This document shows, piece by piece, positions 18,259 to 26,706 of a stretch of 39,236 nucleotides of DNA. The notes below the pieces were generated by a model. The model saw nothing but the letters and a program-made list of their open reading frames with translations, was not told where the DNA came from and did no database searches. This DNA comes from an uncultured Agathobacter sp. (lineage in GTDB: Bacteria > Bacillota > Clostridia > Lachnospirales > Lachnospiraceae). The stretch spans positions 1-39,236 of the forward strand of contig CAKRDT010000018.1 in the NCBI GenBank assembly GCA_934316545.1. The letters are read 5' to 3'. The translations under genes were made by a program, and so were the position numbers. Numbering within the stretch: position 1 is the first letter of the stretch; the number at the start of each line of letters is the position of its first letter.

Positions 18259-20091
18259 GTGATAGATCGTATTGAAAAAGAAAAATGCACTGGATGCAAA
18301 ATGTGTGCGGATATATGTCCTAAGGGGGCTATATCTTTTGAAGCAGACGAACAGGGATTTTGGTATCCCAAGGTAAATAATTTGTGCGTGAATTGTGGTT
18401 TATGCATAGCAAAGTGTCCATCCTTAAATGAGGTACATGAGGAAGGAAGAAAACCGATTGTTTATGCAGCATGGAGCAAAGATGATGATACAAGAATAAC
18501 AAGCACATCTGGTGGAGTGTTTTGGGAAATTGCAAACAAATTTTTGGCTATGGGTGGTGTTGTGGCTGGTTGTCGTTATTGTGAGGACTGGAAATCAGCT
18601 GAACATATTATAGCAAGAAATCAAAGTGAATTATTAGAGATTAAGGGATCTAAATATTTTCAATCGGATACTGCAACTATCTATAAAAGTGTAAAAACAG
18701 AAATTGATAATGGACATAAGGTCTTGTTTTGTGGAACCCCATGTCAAATTGCAGCAGTTAAGTCATACTTAGGTGAAAACTCGGAAAATTTGTATTGCAT
18801 GGACTTTATATGCAGAAGTATAAATTCTCCCAAAGCTTTTAGAGCATATATTGATGAACTTGAGAATGAGTATAAGTCAGATGTAAGGGAAGTTCACCTC
18901 AAAAATAAAAAGAACGGCTGGCAGAGTTTAGCTTCTCAAGTCCGATTTGCAAATGGAAAAGAATCTATAAAGGATAAAAATGAAGATTGGTGGGTAAAAG
19001 GTTTTATTTACAATGATTTGTATACAAGAGAATCTTGCTATCATTGTCAATATAAAGTTTTGCCACGTTTGAATGCGGATATAACGATCGGGGATTTTTG
19101 GGGAATTAAAGGGCAAAATGAAACGGATATGTTCAAGGGGATATCTGTCATGTTGTTAAATACAGAGAAAGGAAAAGAACTATTTGAGGAATGTAAGGAA
19201 CTATTTGATTTTAAGCCACATAGTTTAGAGGAGGTTCTGCCAGGAAATCCTGCATTATTAAGAAATCCCGTAAGAACAAATAAACAAGATAAATTTTTCT
19301 TATTACTTAAACAGCATCCATTTAGCTATTGTGTTAGAGAATGCATAAAAATTTCAATGATAACCAGATGCAAAAACAAATTTAAAGGTTTAATTAAAAA
19401 AATGCGTAAAGGTATTTGGCTCCTAATAAAATCGGATATAGATATTAGAAAATATGTTTATTACAATTATTTTTGTAGAAATGTTGTTCGAAAAACTGAT
19501 GCGAAAATAATGCCGCATAAAAATGCAATTTTAGATTTACAGGGCAATTCAAGAATTATTCTTTCTGGGTCAAAAAATTTAAATATTGGTATAAATAAGT
19601 TGAAGGGATCAAAGGCAGAAACACATATTCGTCTAAATGATGGCGCAATTTGGAATTGTAATAATGGAGCGGATTTGTTTTACAATACAGTATTGGAAAT
19701 CAAACCGGAGGCAATGTTTAATTCGGGTTATTTTTCTGCAAATGGCGGTAGCGTTATTATTCTTCATAAGAATATTAATTTTGGAGAAGATGTAATGATT
19801 GGAAGAAACGTTATTATTTATGATAGTGATTTTCATACAGTTTATAATTCAAAAGGGATGGCATGCAATTTCCCAGAAACGGTAACAATTGAAGATCATG
19901 TATGGTTAACGTCTAATATTATTGTGCAGAAAGGGGTTACTATTGGAAGAGATAGCCTGATTACTTCATACACAACTGTAAATCGAGATGTTCCCGCACA
20001 TTCTATTTTTGGAGGAAAAAGTGTAGGTGAGGTAATCAAAGATCAGGTGGAATGGAGTAGAGAAGTGTGCCCGATGGGAGATACATTATAG
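18259..20091 (+). CDS. Ferredoxin/FrhB-like protein fused to a hexapeptide acyltransferase
   Basis: The 610-aa protein has two 4Fe-4S motifs (C10, C13, C16, C20 and C43, C46, C49, C53). An F420-hydrogenase beta-subunit-like region follows to about residue 370, with VLFCGTPCQIAAVKSYLG and ITIGDFWGIKG. From about residue 430 it becomes a left-handed beta-helix acyltransferase with GEDVMIGRNVIIYDSDFH, TIEDHVWLTSNIIVQKGVTI and the GGKSVGEV end. FrhB-like proteins are known from polysaccharide loci, often beside pyruvyl transferases. The C-terminal domain should transfer an acetyl group. The GTG start has GGGAG seven bases upstream. The fusion is continuous with no frameshift. Confidence 0.85.
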   Translation: MIDRIEKEKCTGCKMCADICPKGAISFEADEQGFWYPKVNNLCVNCGLCIAKCPSLNEVHEEGRKPIVYAAWSKDDDTRITSTSGGVFWEIANKFLAMGGVVAGCRYCEDWKSAEHIIARNQSELLEIKGSKYFQSDTATIYKSVKTEIDNGHKVLFCGTPCQIAAVKSYLGENSENLYCMDFICRSINSPKAFRAYIDELENEYKSDVREVHLKNKKNGWQSLASQVRFANGKESIKDKNEDWWVKGFIYNDLYTRESCYHCQYKVLPRLNADITIGDFWGIKGQNETDMFKGISVMLLNTEKGKELFEECKELFDFKPHSLEEVLPGNPALLRNPVRTNKQDKFFLLLKQHPFSYCVRECIKISMITRCKNKFKGLIKKMRKGIWLLIKSDIDIRKYVYYNYFCRNVVRKTDAKIMPHKNAILDLQGNSRIILSGSKNLNIGINKLKGSKAETHIRLNDGAIWNCNNGADLFYNTVLEIKPEAMFNSGYFSANGGSVIILHKNINFGEDVMIGRNVIIYDSDFHTVYNSKGMACNFPETVTIEDHVWLTSNIIVQKGVTIGRDSLITSYTTVNRDVPAHSIFGGKSVGEVIKDQVEWSREVCPMGDTL

Positions 20092-20222
20092 CTTATGAAA
20101 ATGATGGTAAATCTTGAGTTGGACTTATTACGATTGGAGACAAAAGATAAGATATTTGTGGTTGGGATTTTCTTTTTAAGAAAATAATAGCTACTTAGAA
20201 CGGAAAGGAGCAAGGGGAGATT

Positions 20223-21503
20223 GTGAATATTAACACAAGACAACGTAAAGTGTTCATTACATTGCTGTTGAGCGCTTTAGAAGTATGGTTTTTGGTTCGA
20301 TATAATTTATTGTCCTTGTTCCAAAAGTTTATTTATCAAGTGTTTAAAACTGAAACAAATATTCTCGATGCAATTGCTCTTGTGACACCAACGGGTTTTT
20401 TATTTCTAATAAATTGGAATTTTATAACGCCATGGGCAGAAAAAATATTTGAATCAATTCAAAGTAAGATTGGAAATTTTCGATTAATAGATAGTCAATA
20501 CAAAATAATAGTTCGAAAACTGAATAATTGGCTGATAAATATGCGATGCCATTGGGGAGTAGTAGACAAAGCAACGGAACCTCAAAATGCGAATACATGT
20601 GAGGGACTTATTGCCTTATATGAATCGGGAATGCAAGAGAATGAAGTGTTTCATTCGTCATTAAGTAAAATAGATGCGGAAGTCGGAAAAATGGGATTGC
20701 GTAGCAAATCATTGGGGAAAGAAACAATTGTTTGTACTTCAATGATTCTATATTTGATAGGACAGCTAAGAAATAAAGTTGATTATGAGATTGAGTTTGG
20801 AAAGTATGAACTCTTGACTAGAAAATTGTGGAAGGTAAAATGCAGAGCTGGTTGGGGCGTTTTCATGGAAAAACCGAGTTTTGAAGACTGCAGCAATGTA
20901 AACAGTATTTGGGCATTAAGAGCGCTGAATCAATATTCAATACGATATACTCTTGAATTTAAAAAGTTTATGTTAGAATTCTACGAACATTCCAAATTTG
21001 GGAAATTTGGCTTTACGCGACAAGATAGTAGTAGACTTACACCTACAGCTATGGCTATTGTCCTTTATTATGAATTAGATCAAGATTTAAGGGAAAAAAT
21101 ACAGAAGATATATAATGTTGAAGAGGCAATAAAATATGTAATTGAACAGTTTGTGGACAAAGGCATCGATTATGAGGTGGAAACACTCTTGGGTATAAAA
21201 AAGGCAAATAAAGGGGTTGCAAAGGCACCATGGAATCATATTTTAATTGGATATGCAATAGAAGCATTGACATTGGCATACAGGCATAGAAATATAAAGA
21301 TTTATCAAATGAATAGGTGCATAAAAAGAGTTAATCTTATTCTGAAAAGTAGTTTGCATAATGAAACGGATGATGAAATGTACTATATTCCAGAAAAAAT
21401 GGAAAAACATAGTTTGGGAAATTATACATATCCCACAGCGTATTTGATTTGGGGCTTAAATTGCTTTATAAAGGAAAGGAGAGATCCTAATGAAACGTTT
21501 TAA
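20223..21503 (+). CDS. Membrane-anchored alpha/alpha-toroid protein of unknown function
   Basis: This 426-aa protein was not recognised as a named family. Two hydrophobic segments (about residues 10-27 and 49-67) precede a helical domain. At least five repeats there recall prenyltransferase/terpene-cyclase toroids: CHWGVVDKATEPQNANTCEG, GWGVFMEKPSFEDCSNVNSI, FGFTRQDSSRLTPTAMAI, PWNHILIGYAIEALTLAY and YYIPEKMEKHSLGNYTYPTA. No DxDD or other cyclase acid motif is obvious. The GTG start follows AAAGGAGCAAGGGGAG. Its end overlaps the Nudix-like gene by 14 bases, so the two are surely co-expressed. It lies next to defence-type genes. Confidence 0.65.
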   Translation: MNINTRQRKVFITLLLSALEVWFLVRYNLLSLFQKFIYQVFKTETNILDAIALVTPTGFLFLINWNFITPWAEKIFESIQSKIGNFRLIDSQYKIIVRKLNNWLINMRCHWGVVDKATEPQNANTCEGLIALYESGMQENEVFHSSLSKIDAEVGKMGLRSKSLGKETIVCTSMILYLIGQLRNKVDYEIEFGKYELLTRKLWKVKCRAGWGVFMEKPSFEDCSNVNSIWALRALNQYSIRYTLEFKKFMLEFYEHSKFGKFGFTRQDSSRLTPTAMAIVLYYELDQDLREKIQKIYNVEEAIKYVIEQFVDKGIDYEVETLLGIKKANKGVAKAPWNHILIGYAIEALTLAYRHRNIKIYQMNRCIKRVNLILKSSLHNETDDEMYYIPEKMEKHSLGNYTYPTAYLIWGLNCFIKERRDPNETF

Positions 21504-22422
21504 TGGCGCAGATAAATTAAGATCATTAACTCGAATCGAGTCTATTGAAGAAAGTTTAAAATATAAAGAAGATGTTTTCCTTTTGCCCAAAACGATTCAA
21601 TATAAGTTCTTGGAAGATAATCTATTTGAACTGAAAGGAATATCAGATAAATGGGACAAAAAAAAGATAGATTTGATTCGTGTAATTCAGGTATCAGATG
21701 CATTAAATATTAAATATCAGCGCACGAATGTTCTTACTCCATTGGCATATGCAGAGAGCAGAGAAGATATCTTATGGCATCTAAATACACAAGGCATTTT
21801 TGTGTCAAAAATAGAGCATGACGATATTCTACAATGGATAAAAAATGAGAGCCGAGAAAAAAATTATGGAAGGCATGAATTTGATAGTTTCTGGCTTCCA
21901 TTTTGTGGAGCGGTAGAACAATTGCAGATTGGAGATGTTATTTGTATTTTCAATAGGCGAGTTGCCGGTTGGGATGGATCTGCGAAGAGACCGGTCATTG
22001 AACTTTTGGGGGCGGGAGGCCATTTGCCAGTGATTTTTGATGAAAATCTTAATGATTTTAGGCAGTTGTCTATTGTCGAAAATATGCAAAAAGAAACATT
22101 TGAGGAACTAGGAATTAAATTGAGTAACAGAGACATAGATAGTTTTGGTGGATATACTAATTTTATTACACATGAATTAGTTGCATTAATGGGTGTTAAG
22201 ATTTCAGACATTCTAATTCCTAAGGTGCAGGAATATGCAATGCAGAATTCAGATGGTGATACAAAGGGCATATACTTGGGCTTTTTTGATACTGTAATTG
22301 ATTACTATAGAAGAAATCCGAAACCATTTGCAGGAGGAGTAAAAGCAGCGACTTGTAACTTCCCGAACCAAATACAATTGATGAAAAAAATTAGTACATA
22401 TTTGAAAATCATTTCGGCATAA
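21490..22422 (+). CDS. Divergent Nudix-like hydrolase
   Basis: The 310-aa protein has an uncharacterised N-terminal half (residues 1-145). A Nudix-like core covers about residues 150-240, with GAGGHL at 174-179 and KETFEELGI at 201-209, the counterpart of the REXXEEXG helix. Arginine is replaced by lysine, and there are extra residues between the two halves of the box. A conserved-looking FAGGVKAATCNFPNQ follows. Nudix enzymes cleave nucleoside diphosphates linked to another group. AAAGGAGAG lies before the ATG, inside the preceding toroid gene, giving a 14-base overlap and translational coupling. The substrate is unknown. Confidence 0.65.
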   Translation: MKRFNGADKLRSLTRIESIEESLKYKEDVFLLPKTIQYKFLEDNLFELKGISDKWDKKKIDLIRVIQVSDALNIKYQRTNVLTPLAYAESREDILWHLNTQGIFVSKIEHDDILQWIKNESREKNYGRHEFDSFWLPFCGAVEQLQIGDVICIFNRRVAGWDGSAKRPVIELLGAGGHLPVIFDENLNDFRQLSIVENMQKETFEELGIKLSNRDIDSFGGYTNFITHELVALMGVKISDILIPKVQEYAMQNSDGDTKGIYLGFFDTVIDYYRRNPKPFAGGVKAATCNFPNQIQLMKKISTYLKIISA

Positions 22423-22490
22423 GAGTAAAATAATCTGACGGATTATATAATCTCATGTAAGAGATATTTTCACAAAGAAGTGTTATAATA

Positions 22491-22499
22491 ATGATATAC
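22491..22499 (+). promoter_or_regulatory. Extended -10 promoter before the DUF4062 gene
   Basis: TGTTATAAT is a TGnTATAAT element, about 110 bp before the DUF4062 start, inside the 186-bp gap after the Nudix-like gene. No good -35 is present. It suggests that the DUF4062 gene is its own transcription unit. Confidence 0.45.
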
Positions 22500-22608
22500 T
22501 TGTGGTTGAGGATTTTCTTTCACTGTATGAATATAATGATATTTTAATATTATCTAGAGAGATATATCTTTAAATGCGGTCGAATGAACAAGAAGGAGAA
22601 GGATACAT

Positions 22609-23883
22609 ATGAAAAAGTATCAGGTTTTTATTTCATCTACATACGAGGATTTGCAAGAAGAAAGAAAAGCGATAGTAGAAGCTATTCTTATAGCCGGACA
22701 TATTCCAGCAGGTATGGAATTGTTCAGTGGGGCTGGAACATCAATAAAGATAATCAAGAGATGGATAAATGAATCAGATATATATGTCCTTTTATTAGGT
22801 GGTCGGTATGGAAGTATTTATGAAGAAAGTAGCGATGATTTTGATGGTAAAATAAGTTATACAGAATGGGAATACGAATATGCAAAGTCGTTAGGGAAAC
22901 CCATATGTGTAATTGTATTAAGTGAGAAAATGATTTATGGAAATGCACAAAAATATGGAGGCGATAAAATAATTGAAAAAGATAATGTACAAAAATATGA
23001 AAGATTTAAGAATAAAGTGATAGAAGATGGATTTTGTAAGCAAATAGAAAATTTGTCTGAAATATCAGGAATTGTGCAGGCAGATATTAATGCAATTATT
23101 TGTAGCGGAGAGTATAATTTGCTTGGCTGGATAAAGGCTGATCAAACTGCTATTGATATACCAAATGTAAGAAATGATTTGTTGATTGATATTTTTCAAC
23201 AATCAATGGATACATATATATCACGTTATTATAAAGATGTAGATGTTTCAGATTTCTCAAAAATGGTCGGAATTAAAACTCGTCAGGTCGTTAATGCGGA
23301 AGGACTTCTGGATTCCTTTCATAGAATTGTAAGGATTTTTCGACACAACGATACATTGATAAAAGTGGTTATTGCAGATGAATATGTTTATAGATACCTT
23401 GATAGTAAACATCATGCATTTGGTAAGAGATTTCATGCAACGAGACAACAGGCGGAGTCTTATAAGGTTGAAAAATTATTGATAAATCACATTGATTATT
23501 CCGATGATTTTGAACTAAATGTTTCAGAAGATACAAGCAGGGGACAACTGAGTTTCTGTGTAGAGAGCAAAAAGTCTGTTCCATTAGGAAATGATTTTCC
23601 TGTTGATATATATTATGTTAGCAGTTATTTGTGTCAGGTGTCGGAGTTTTTTCAGGCATTTGGATTGCCTTTTCCATGCAAAAATTTTATGGTAGATATT
23701 TATTTGGAGGATGATTTAGAAAAAAAATATTCTATTGTAACTTCCACAAATTCATTGTTTAGTAAAGTGTATTCTGATTCTTTTAAAGCTAATGAAATGA
23801 AGAATTTTATTGGCTGTAGTATCAGATTACCAGAATGGGCATTGGCTAGTGATGGTTATGTCGCAACGTTAAAGGAAAAATAG
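22609..23883 (+). CDS. DUF4062 (TIR-like) protein with uncharacterised C-terminal domain
   Basis: Residues 1-115 are a DUF4062 domain: KYQVFISSTYEDLQEERKAI, AGHIPAGMELF, INESDIYVLLLGGRYGSI and SYTEWEYEYAKSLGKPI. DUF4062 resembles TIR domains and is frequent in prokaryotic defence and conflict genes. Residues 185-424 were not recognised. They are not obviously membrane-bound and read as a mixed alpha/beta sensor-like region. AAGGAGAAGG precedes the ATG. The gene lies between the toroid/Nudix pair and an AbiH gene and is strongly AT-rich. Phage defence is an inference from the domain and neighbours. Confidence 0.8.
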   Translation: MKKYQVFISSTYEDLQEERKAIVEAILIAGHIPAGMELFSGAGTSIKIIKRWINESDIYVLLLGGRYGSIYEESSDDFDGKISYTEWEYEYAKSLGKPICVIVLSEKMIYGNAQKYGGDKIIEKDNVQKYERFKNKVIEDGFCKQIENLSEISGIVQADINAIICSGEYNLLGWIKADQTAIDIPNVRNDLLIDIFQQSMDTYISRYYKDVDVSDFSKMVGIKTRQVVNAEGLLDSFHRIVRIFRHNDTLIKVVIADEYVYRYLDSKHHAFGKRFHATRQQAESYKVEKLLINHIDYSDDFELNVSEDTSRGQLSFCVESKKSVPLGNDFPVDIYYVSSYLCQVSEFFQAFGLPFPCKNFMVDIYLEDDLEKKYSIVTSTNSLFSKVYSDSFKANEMKNFIGCSIRLPEWALASDGYVATLKEK

Positions 23884-24017
23884 TAAATGGAAATGTACCA
23901 TGTAGATATTGTGATTGTTGAACAGGGTTAATTAAAATACAGAGTTGAAATGTGGCGTAGTTATTTTGACATGGTGGTAAGAGAAGAGGAATTTGTGTCG
24001 AAACGAAAGAGGTCTGC

Positions 24018-25082
24018 ATGCAAAAGAACATATTGGTAATTGGAAACGGCTATGACATTGCGCATGGCCTTGAAACGAGATATGACGATTTTATAAATTT
24101 CATCCAACGAGCAGAGGACGATGATAGCTTTATAGAGGATGAAGCCGATCGGGAGTTTATTCACAGATGTGTGAAGGAGAATGGCTTTTTGCAGTTCTTC
24201 CTGGCATATACGAATGAAGTGCCAGGATGGGTTGACTTAGAACGGCTTTTGGCTACGGTCGTGGAATATTTCAGGTTATTCATCTCAAATTATCAGCATT
24301 TTATTGATCAGCATTGCAATATTTCGTGGAATTCGATGGATTTTGATATGGGTAGTAATACGAAGATGATGACAATTCATTGTCTGTATATGTTTGATGC
24401 ACTGTATGATAGAGCTGGCTCGCGTGGGGACAGATACATGAAGCATCTGAACCCGAAGTATTATATACATGAGTTTGGCTTGAATAAACGAGAAGTGTTA
24501 AATATGCTGAAGCAGCAGTTGGATGAAATTATTGCTTTGCTGCGGATGTATTTAGAGGCACATTTGAACGAGCGGAGAGACTGCTTAAAGAAGATTCGGC
24601 AAATTGAAGAGATTGATCCTTCGTATGTGATTTCTTTTAATTATACGGATACATATAAGATTTATGGCATTGATCCGGAAAATGTATTCCATGTTCATGG
24701 AAGCCTGGCGAAGGATAATATGGTGTTGGGATTCAATGATGATAATTCGGAGAATCTTGATTACATTTATTTTAAGAAGTATTTTCAGCGGATACAGAAG
24801 CTGACCGGATATATAGATCCGGATAAGATTCGAGAGAGAAATTCATTAGGAACATATAATTATCCGGTGATTCATTTTTATGGTCATTCGATGGACAAGA
24901 CCGATGAAGATGTTATTCAGAAGCTCAGAACGATGGCTTCCGGATTTGTGATTTATACATATGATCAAAATGATTATGAGCAGAAGGTGATCAATTTGAT
25001 TGATGTGTTTGGGAAGAATGAAGCGATGGAGATGATCGAGACGAAGTTTATTCGATTTCTGCAGTGCGAGAGTGGGACATAG
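24018..25082 (+). CDS. AbiH-family abortive infection protein
   Basis: The 354-aa protein opens NILVIGNGYDIAHGLETRYD and also carries GWVDLERLLATVVEYF, VISFNYTDTYKIYG, VFHVHGSLAKDN and HFYGHSMDKTDEDVI. These are the defining stretches of the AbiH family, named after a lactococcal phage-exclusion gene. The GNG opening resembles a nucleotide-binding loop, but the reaction is not established. AGAGG lies just before the ATG. Its composition is less AT-rich than the DUF4062 gene 134 bp upstream, so the two may have arrived separately. The stop codon lies in the loop of a terminator hairpin. Confidence 0.9.
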   Translation: MQKNILVIGNGYDIAHGLETRYDDFINFIQRAEDDDSFIEDEADREFIHRCVKENGFLQFFLAYTNEVPGWVDLERLLATVVEYFRLFISNYQHFIDQHCNISWNSMDFDMGSNTKMMTIHCLYMFDALYDRAGSRGDRYMKHLNPKYYIHEFGLNKREVLNMLKQQLDEIIALLRMYLEAHLNERRDCLKKIRQIEEIDPSYVISFNYTDTYKIYGIDPENVFHVHGSLAKDNMVLGFNDDNSENLDYIYFKKYFQRIQKLTGYIDPDKIRERNSLGTYNYPVIHFYGHSMDKTDEDVIQKLRTMASGFVIYTYDQNDYEQKVINLIDVFGKNEAMEMIETKFIRFLQCESGT

Positions 25083-25094
25083 TCCCACTTTTCT
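25071..25094 (+). terminator. Terminator overlapping the abiH stop codon
   Basis: AGTGGGAC (25071-25078) and GTCCCACT (25082-25089) form a perfect 8-bp stem, followed by T-rich sequence. The TAG stop lies across the loop. A later AGTGGG near 25098 can pair with the same CCCACT, so two mutually exclusive stems are possible. Confidence 0.7.
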
Positions 25095-25251
25095 TGGAGT
25101 GGGGGTAAAAGCTTAGGCTTTGAGTTTGTGAATAAATAGATTTTCAAAAATATGAGTTGCAAAAAGAAATCCGGTATTGTATAGTAATTTCGTTACATGG
25201 CAAATCAATAGCGTATCGCTGAATTTTCCATAGACAATAAAATTGAATACA

Positions 25252-25280
25252 TTGCATAATCACTTCCTTTTTACTATAAT
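25252..25280 (+). promoter_or_regulatory. Promoter of the Rpn nuclease gene
   Basis: TTGCAT (25252-25257), a 17-bp spacer and a perfect TATAAT (25275-25280) lie 17 bp before the TTG start codon. Transcription should start near 25287, giving a very short leader that still includes the GGGAGG ribosome site. Confidence 0.75.
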
Positions 25281-25296
25281 GTAGGGAGGATAACGA

Positions 25297-26235
25297 TTGA
25301 ATTGCAGAAGAAATAAAAGCTGGTTAAAGCTTGTTCACAAGTTCAAGTTTCACAACCGGAAGTATAAGGATCGTTTGTTTCAGAGAGTGTTTCAGGATAA
25401 GCGTGATCTGCTTGATCTATACAACGCGATGAATGGAACGGATCATCAGAATCCGGAGGAACTTGAGATCACAACGCTTGAGGATGTGATCTTTATGTCG
25501 ATGAAGAATGATAAGTCCTTTATTATTTCGTCGACGATGAATCTGTATGAGCACCAGTCCACCGTGAATCCGAATATGCCGATTCGTGGACTGCTCTACT
25601 TTGCGCAGCTTTATGATGAGTACATTAAGCTGCATGAGTTAAACATGTATGGGCACAGGTTTATCAAGCTTCCGATGCCACAGTACATTGTTTTTTACAA
25701 TGGCACGGAAGAGATTCCGGATGATCAGATTCTTTTGCTGTCGGATGCGTTTGAAAGTGATCCGGCGGCGAGAGAGATGGAACCAGCGTTAGAATGTAAG
25801 GCGAGAGTCATTAATGTAAACAGTGGACATAATGCGGAACTGATGAATAAATGCAGACGGCTCATGCATTATTCCTTGTTTATAGCAAGAATCCGGCAGA
25901 ATACGGATGGAGGAATGTCAATGGAGCAGGCGATTGATGAAGCAATCAGTTACTGCATCGAGCATGACATCCTAAGAGACATTCTGCTGAAAAATCGGAG
26001 TGAGGTGCGTCATATGCTTTTAACAGAGTTTGATGAAAAGAAGTTTGCCAAGTCGATGTGGGAAGAAGGTCGTGAATCAGGATTTGAGGAAGGCCGTGAG
26101 ACTGGATATACGGAAGGTAGAGATGATATCTTGAATATCATGGATGAAATCAACAAGGGAAATGACACTCTGGAAAAGCTGACCGCGTTGGGGTATGATG
26201 CAGAAGTGGCAAAGAAGGTACTGAAGAAAAAATAA
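25297..26235 (+). CDS. Rpn-family recombination-promoting nuclease
   Basis: Rpn proteins are PD-(D/E)XK-type DNA endonucleases that promote recombination, and some act in phage defence. The 312-aa protein has DKSFIISSTMNLYEHQST, which holds the conserved acidic and ExQ positions, then NPNMPIRGLLYFAQLYDEY and PQYIVFYNGTEE. The C-terminus carries glycine/charge repeats (EEGRESGFEEGRETGYTEGR) typical of the variable Rpn tail. The TTG start was chosen because GGGAGG lies before it and a promoter fits exactly. An internal ATG at 26014 has GAGG eight bases ahead and could give a separate tail protein. Confidence 0.85.
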   Translation: MNCRRNKSWLKLVHKFKFHNRKYKDRLFQRVFQDKRDLLDLYNAMNGTDHQNPEELEITTLEDVIFMSMKNDKSFIISSTMNLYEHQSTVNPNMPIRGLLYFAQLYDEYIKLHELNMYGHRFIKLPMPQYIVFYNGTEEIPDDQILLLSDAFESDPAAREMEPALECKARVINVNSGHNAELMNKCRRLMHYSLFIARIRQNTDGGMSMEQAIDEAISYCIEHDILRDILLKNRSEVRHMLLTEFDEKKFAKSMWEEGRESGFEEGRETGYTEGRDDILNIMDEINKGNDTLEKLTALGYDAEVAKKVLKKK

Positions 26236-26291
26236 AACAGTCTGGAAGTGTTTTATGCAATGTAGACGGAAAATTTTAAGAGGGTTTGCTG

Positions 26292-26317
26292 AAAAAGAGG
26301 TTATAAGACCTCTTTTT
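26292..26317 (+). terminator. Terminator after the Rpn gene
   Basis: AAAAAGAGGT and ACCTCTTTTT form a 10-bp stem around TATAAG, with the T-run as part of the right arm, about 55 bp beyond the Rpn stop. Confidence 0.75.
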
Positions 26318-26335
26318 CTTACATGTGGTAAAGAA

Positions 26336-26615
26336 AATGGCACAGACAAAGATGATTTATGGAATCCTTATGTTTGGTGGGAGATGAGCGCAGAGACTAT
26401 GTGTAATATTTTCTTGAAGGAACAAGGATGTGTGATATATGATTAGTTTGGACAAGATTAACGAATTCAGAGACGAAGTGAATTCAGATAAGTTCGTTCT
26501 TTCAAAGTACAAAATGGTTAATGGAAAGAATCAATGGGGATGTATATGTTCAGCCATGGATTGAATAACCGTTGCAATTGAATATATAATGCATTTTGAA
26601 TATTACGGTGCGGCG
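26336..26615 (+). pseudogene. Gene remnants cut by the insertion sequence
   Basis: A reading frame without a start ends at 26446 with the protein-like tail WNPYVWWEMSAETMCNIFLK. A second one starts at ATG 26439 (MISLDKINEFRDEVNSDKFV) with AAGGATG ahead of it and stops at 26562-26564 after ICSAMD. Reading through that TGA continues ITVAIEYIMHFEYY into the insertion sequence end. The TGA may therefore be a mutated TGG, and the IS then removed the rest. No function was recognised for either piece. The 26236-26706 stretch holds nothing else except the Rpn terminator and the IS promoter. Confidence 0.5.
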
Positions 26616-26644
26616 GGTTCTTCCTCAATTATCCGTTTTAGCTC

Positions 26645-26673
26645 TTGGGATTATACGAAAACTATAGTATAAT
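26645..26673 (+). promoter_or_regulatory. Transposase promoter with overlapping inverted repeat
   Basis: TTGGGA (26645-26650), a 17-bp spacer and TATAAT (26668-26673) lie about 34 bp before the transposase start. The inverted repeat ATTATAC/GTATAAT (26650-26656 and 26667-26673) overlaps the -10 and could serve for autoregulation. Confidence 0.6.
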
Positions 26674-26706
26674 CAAGGTATCAATTGCAATAACGGAGAC
26701 ATAAGG

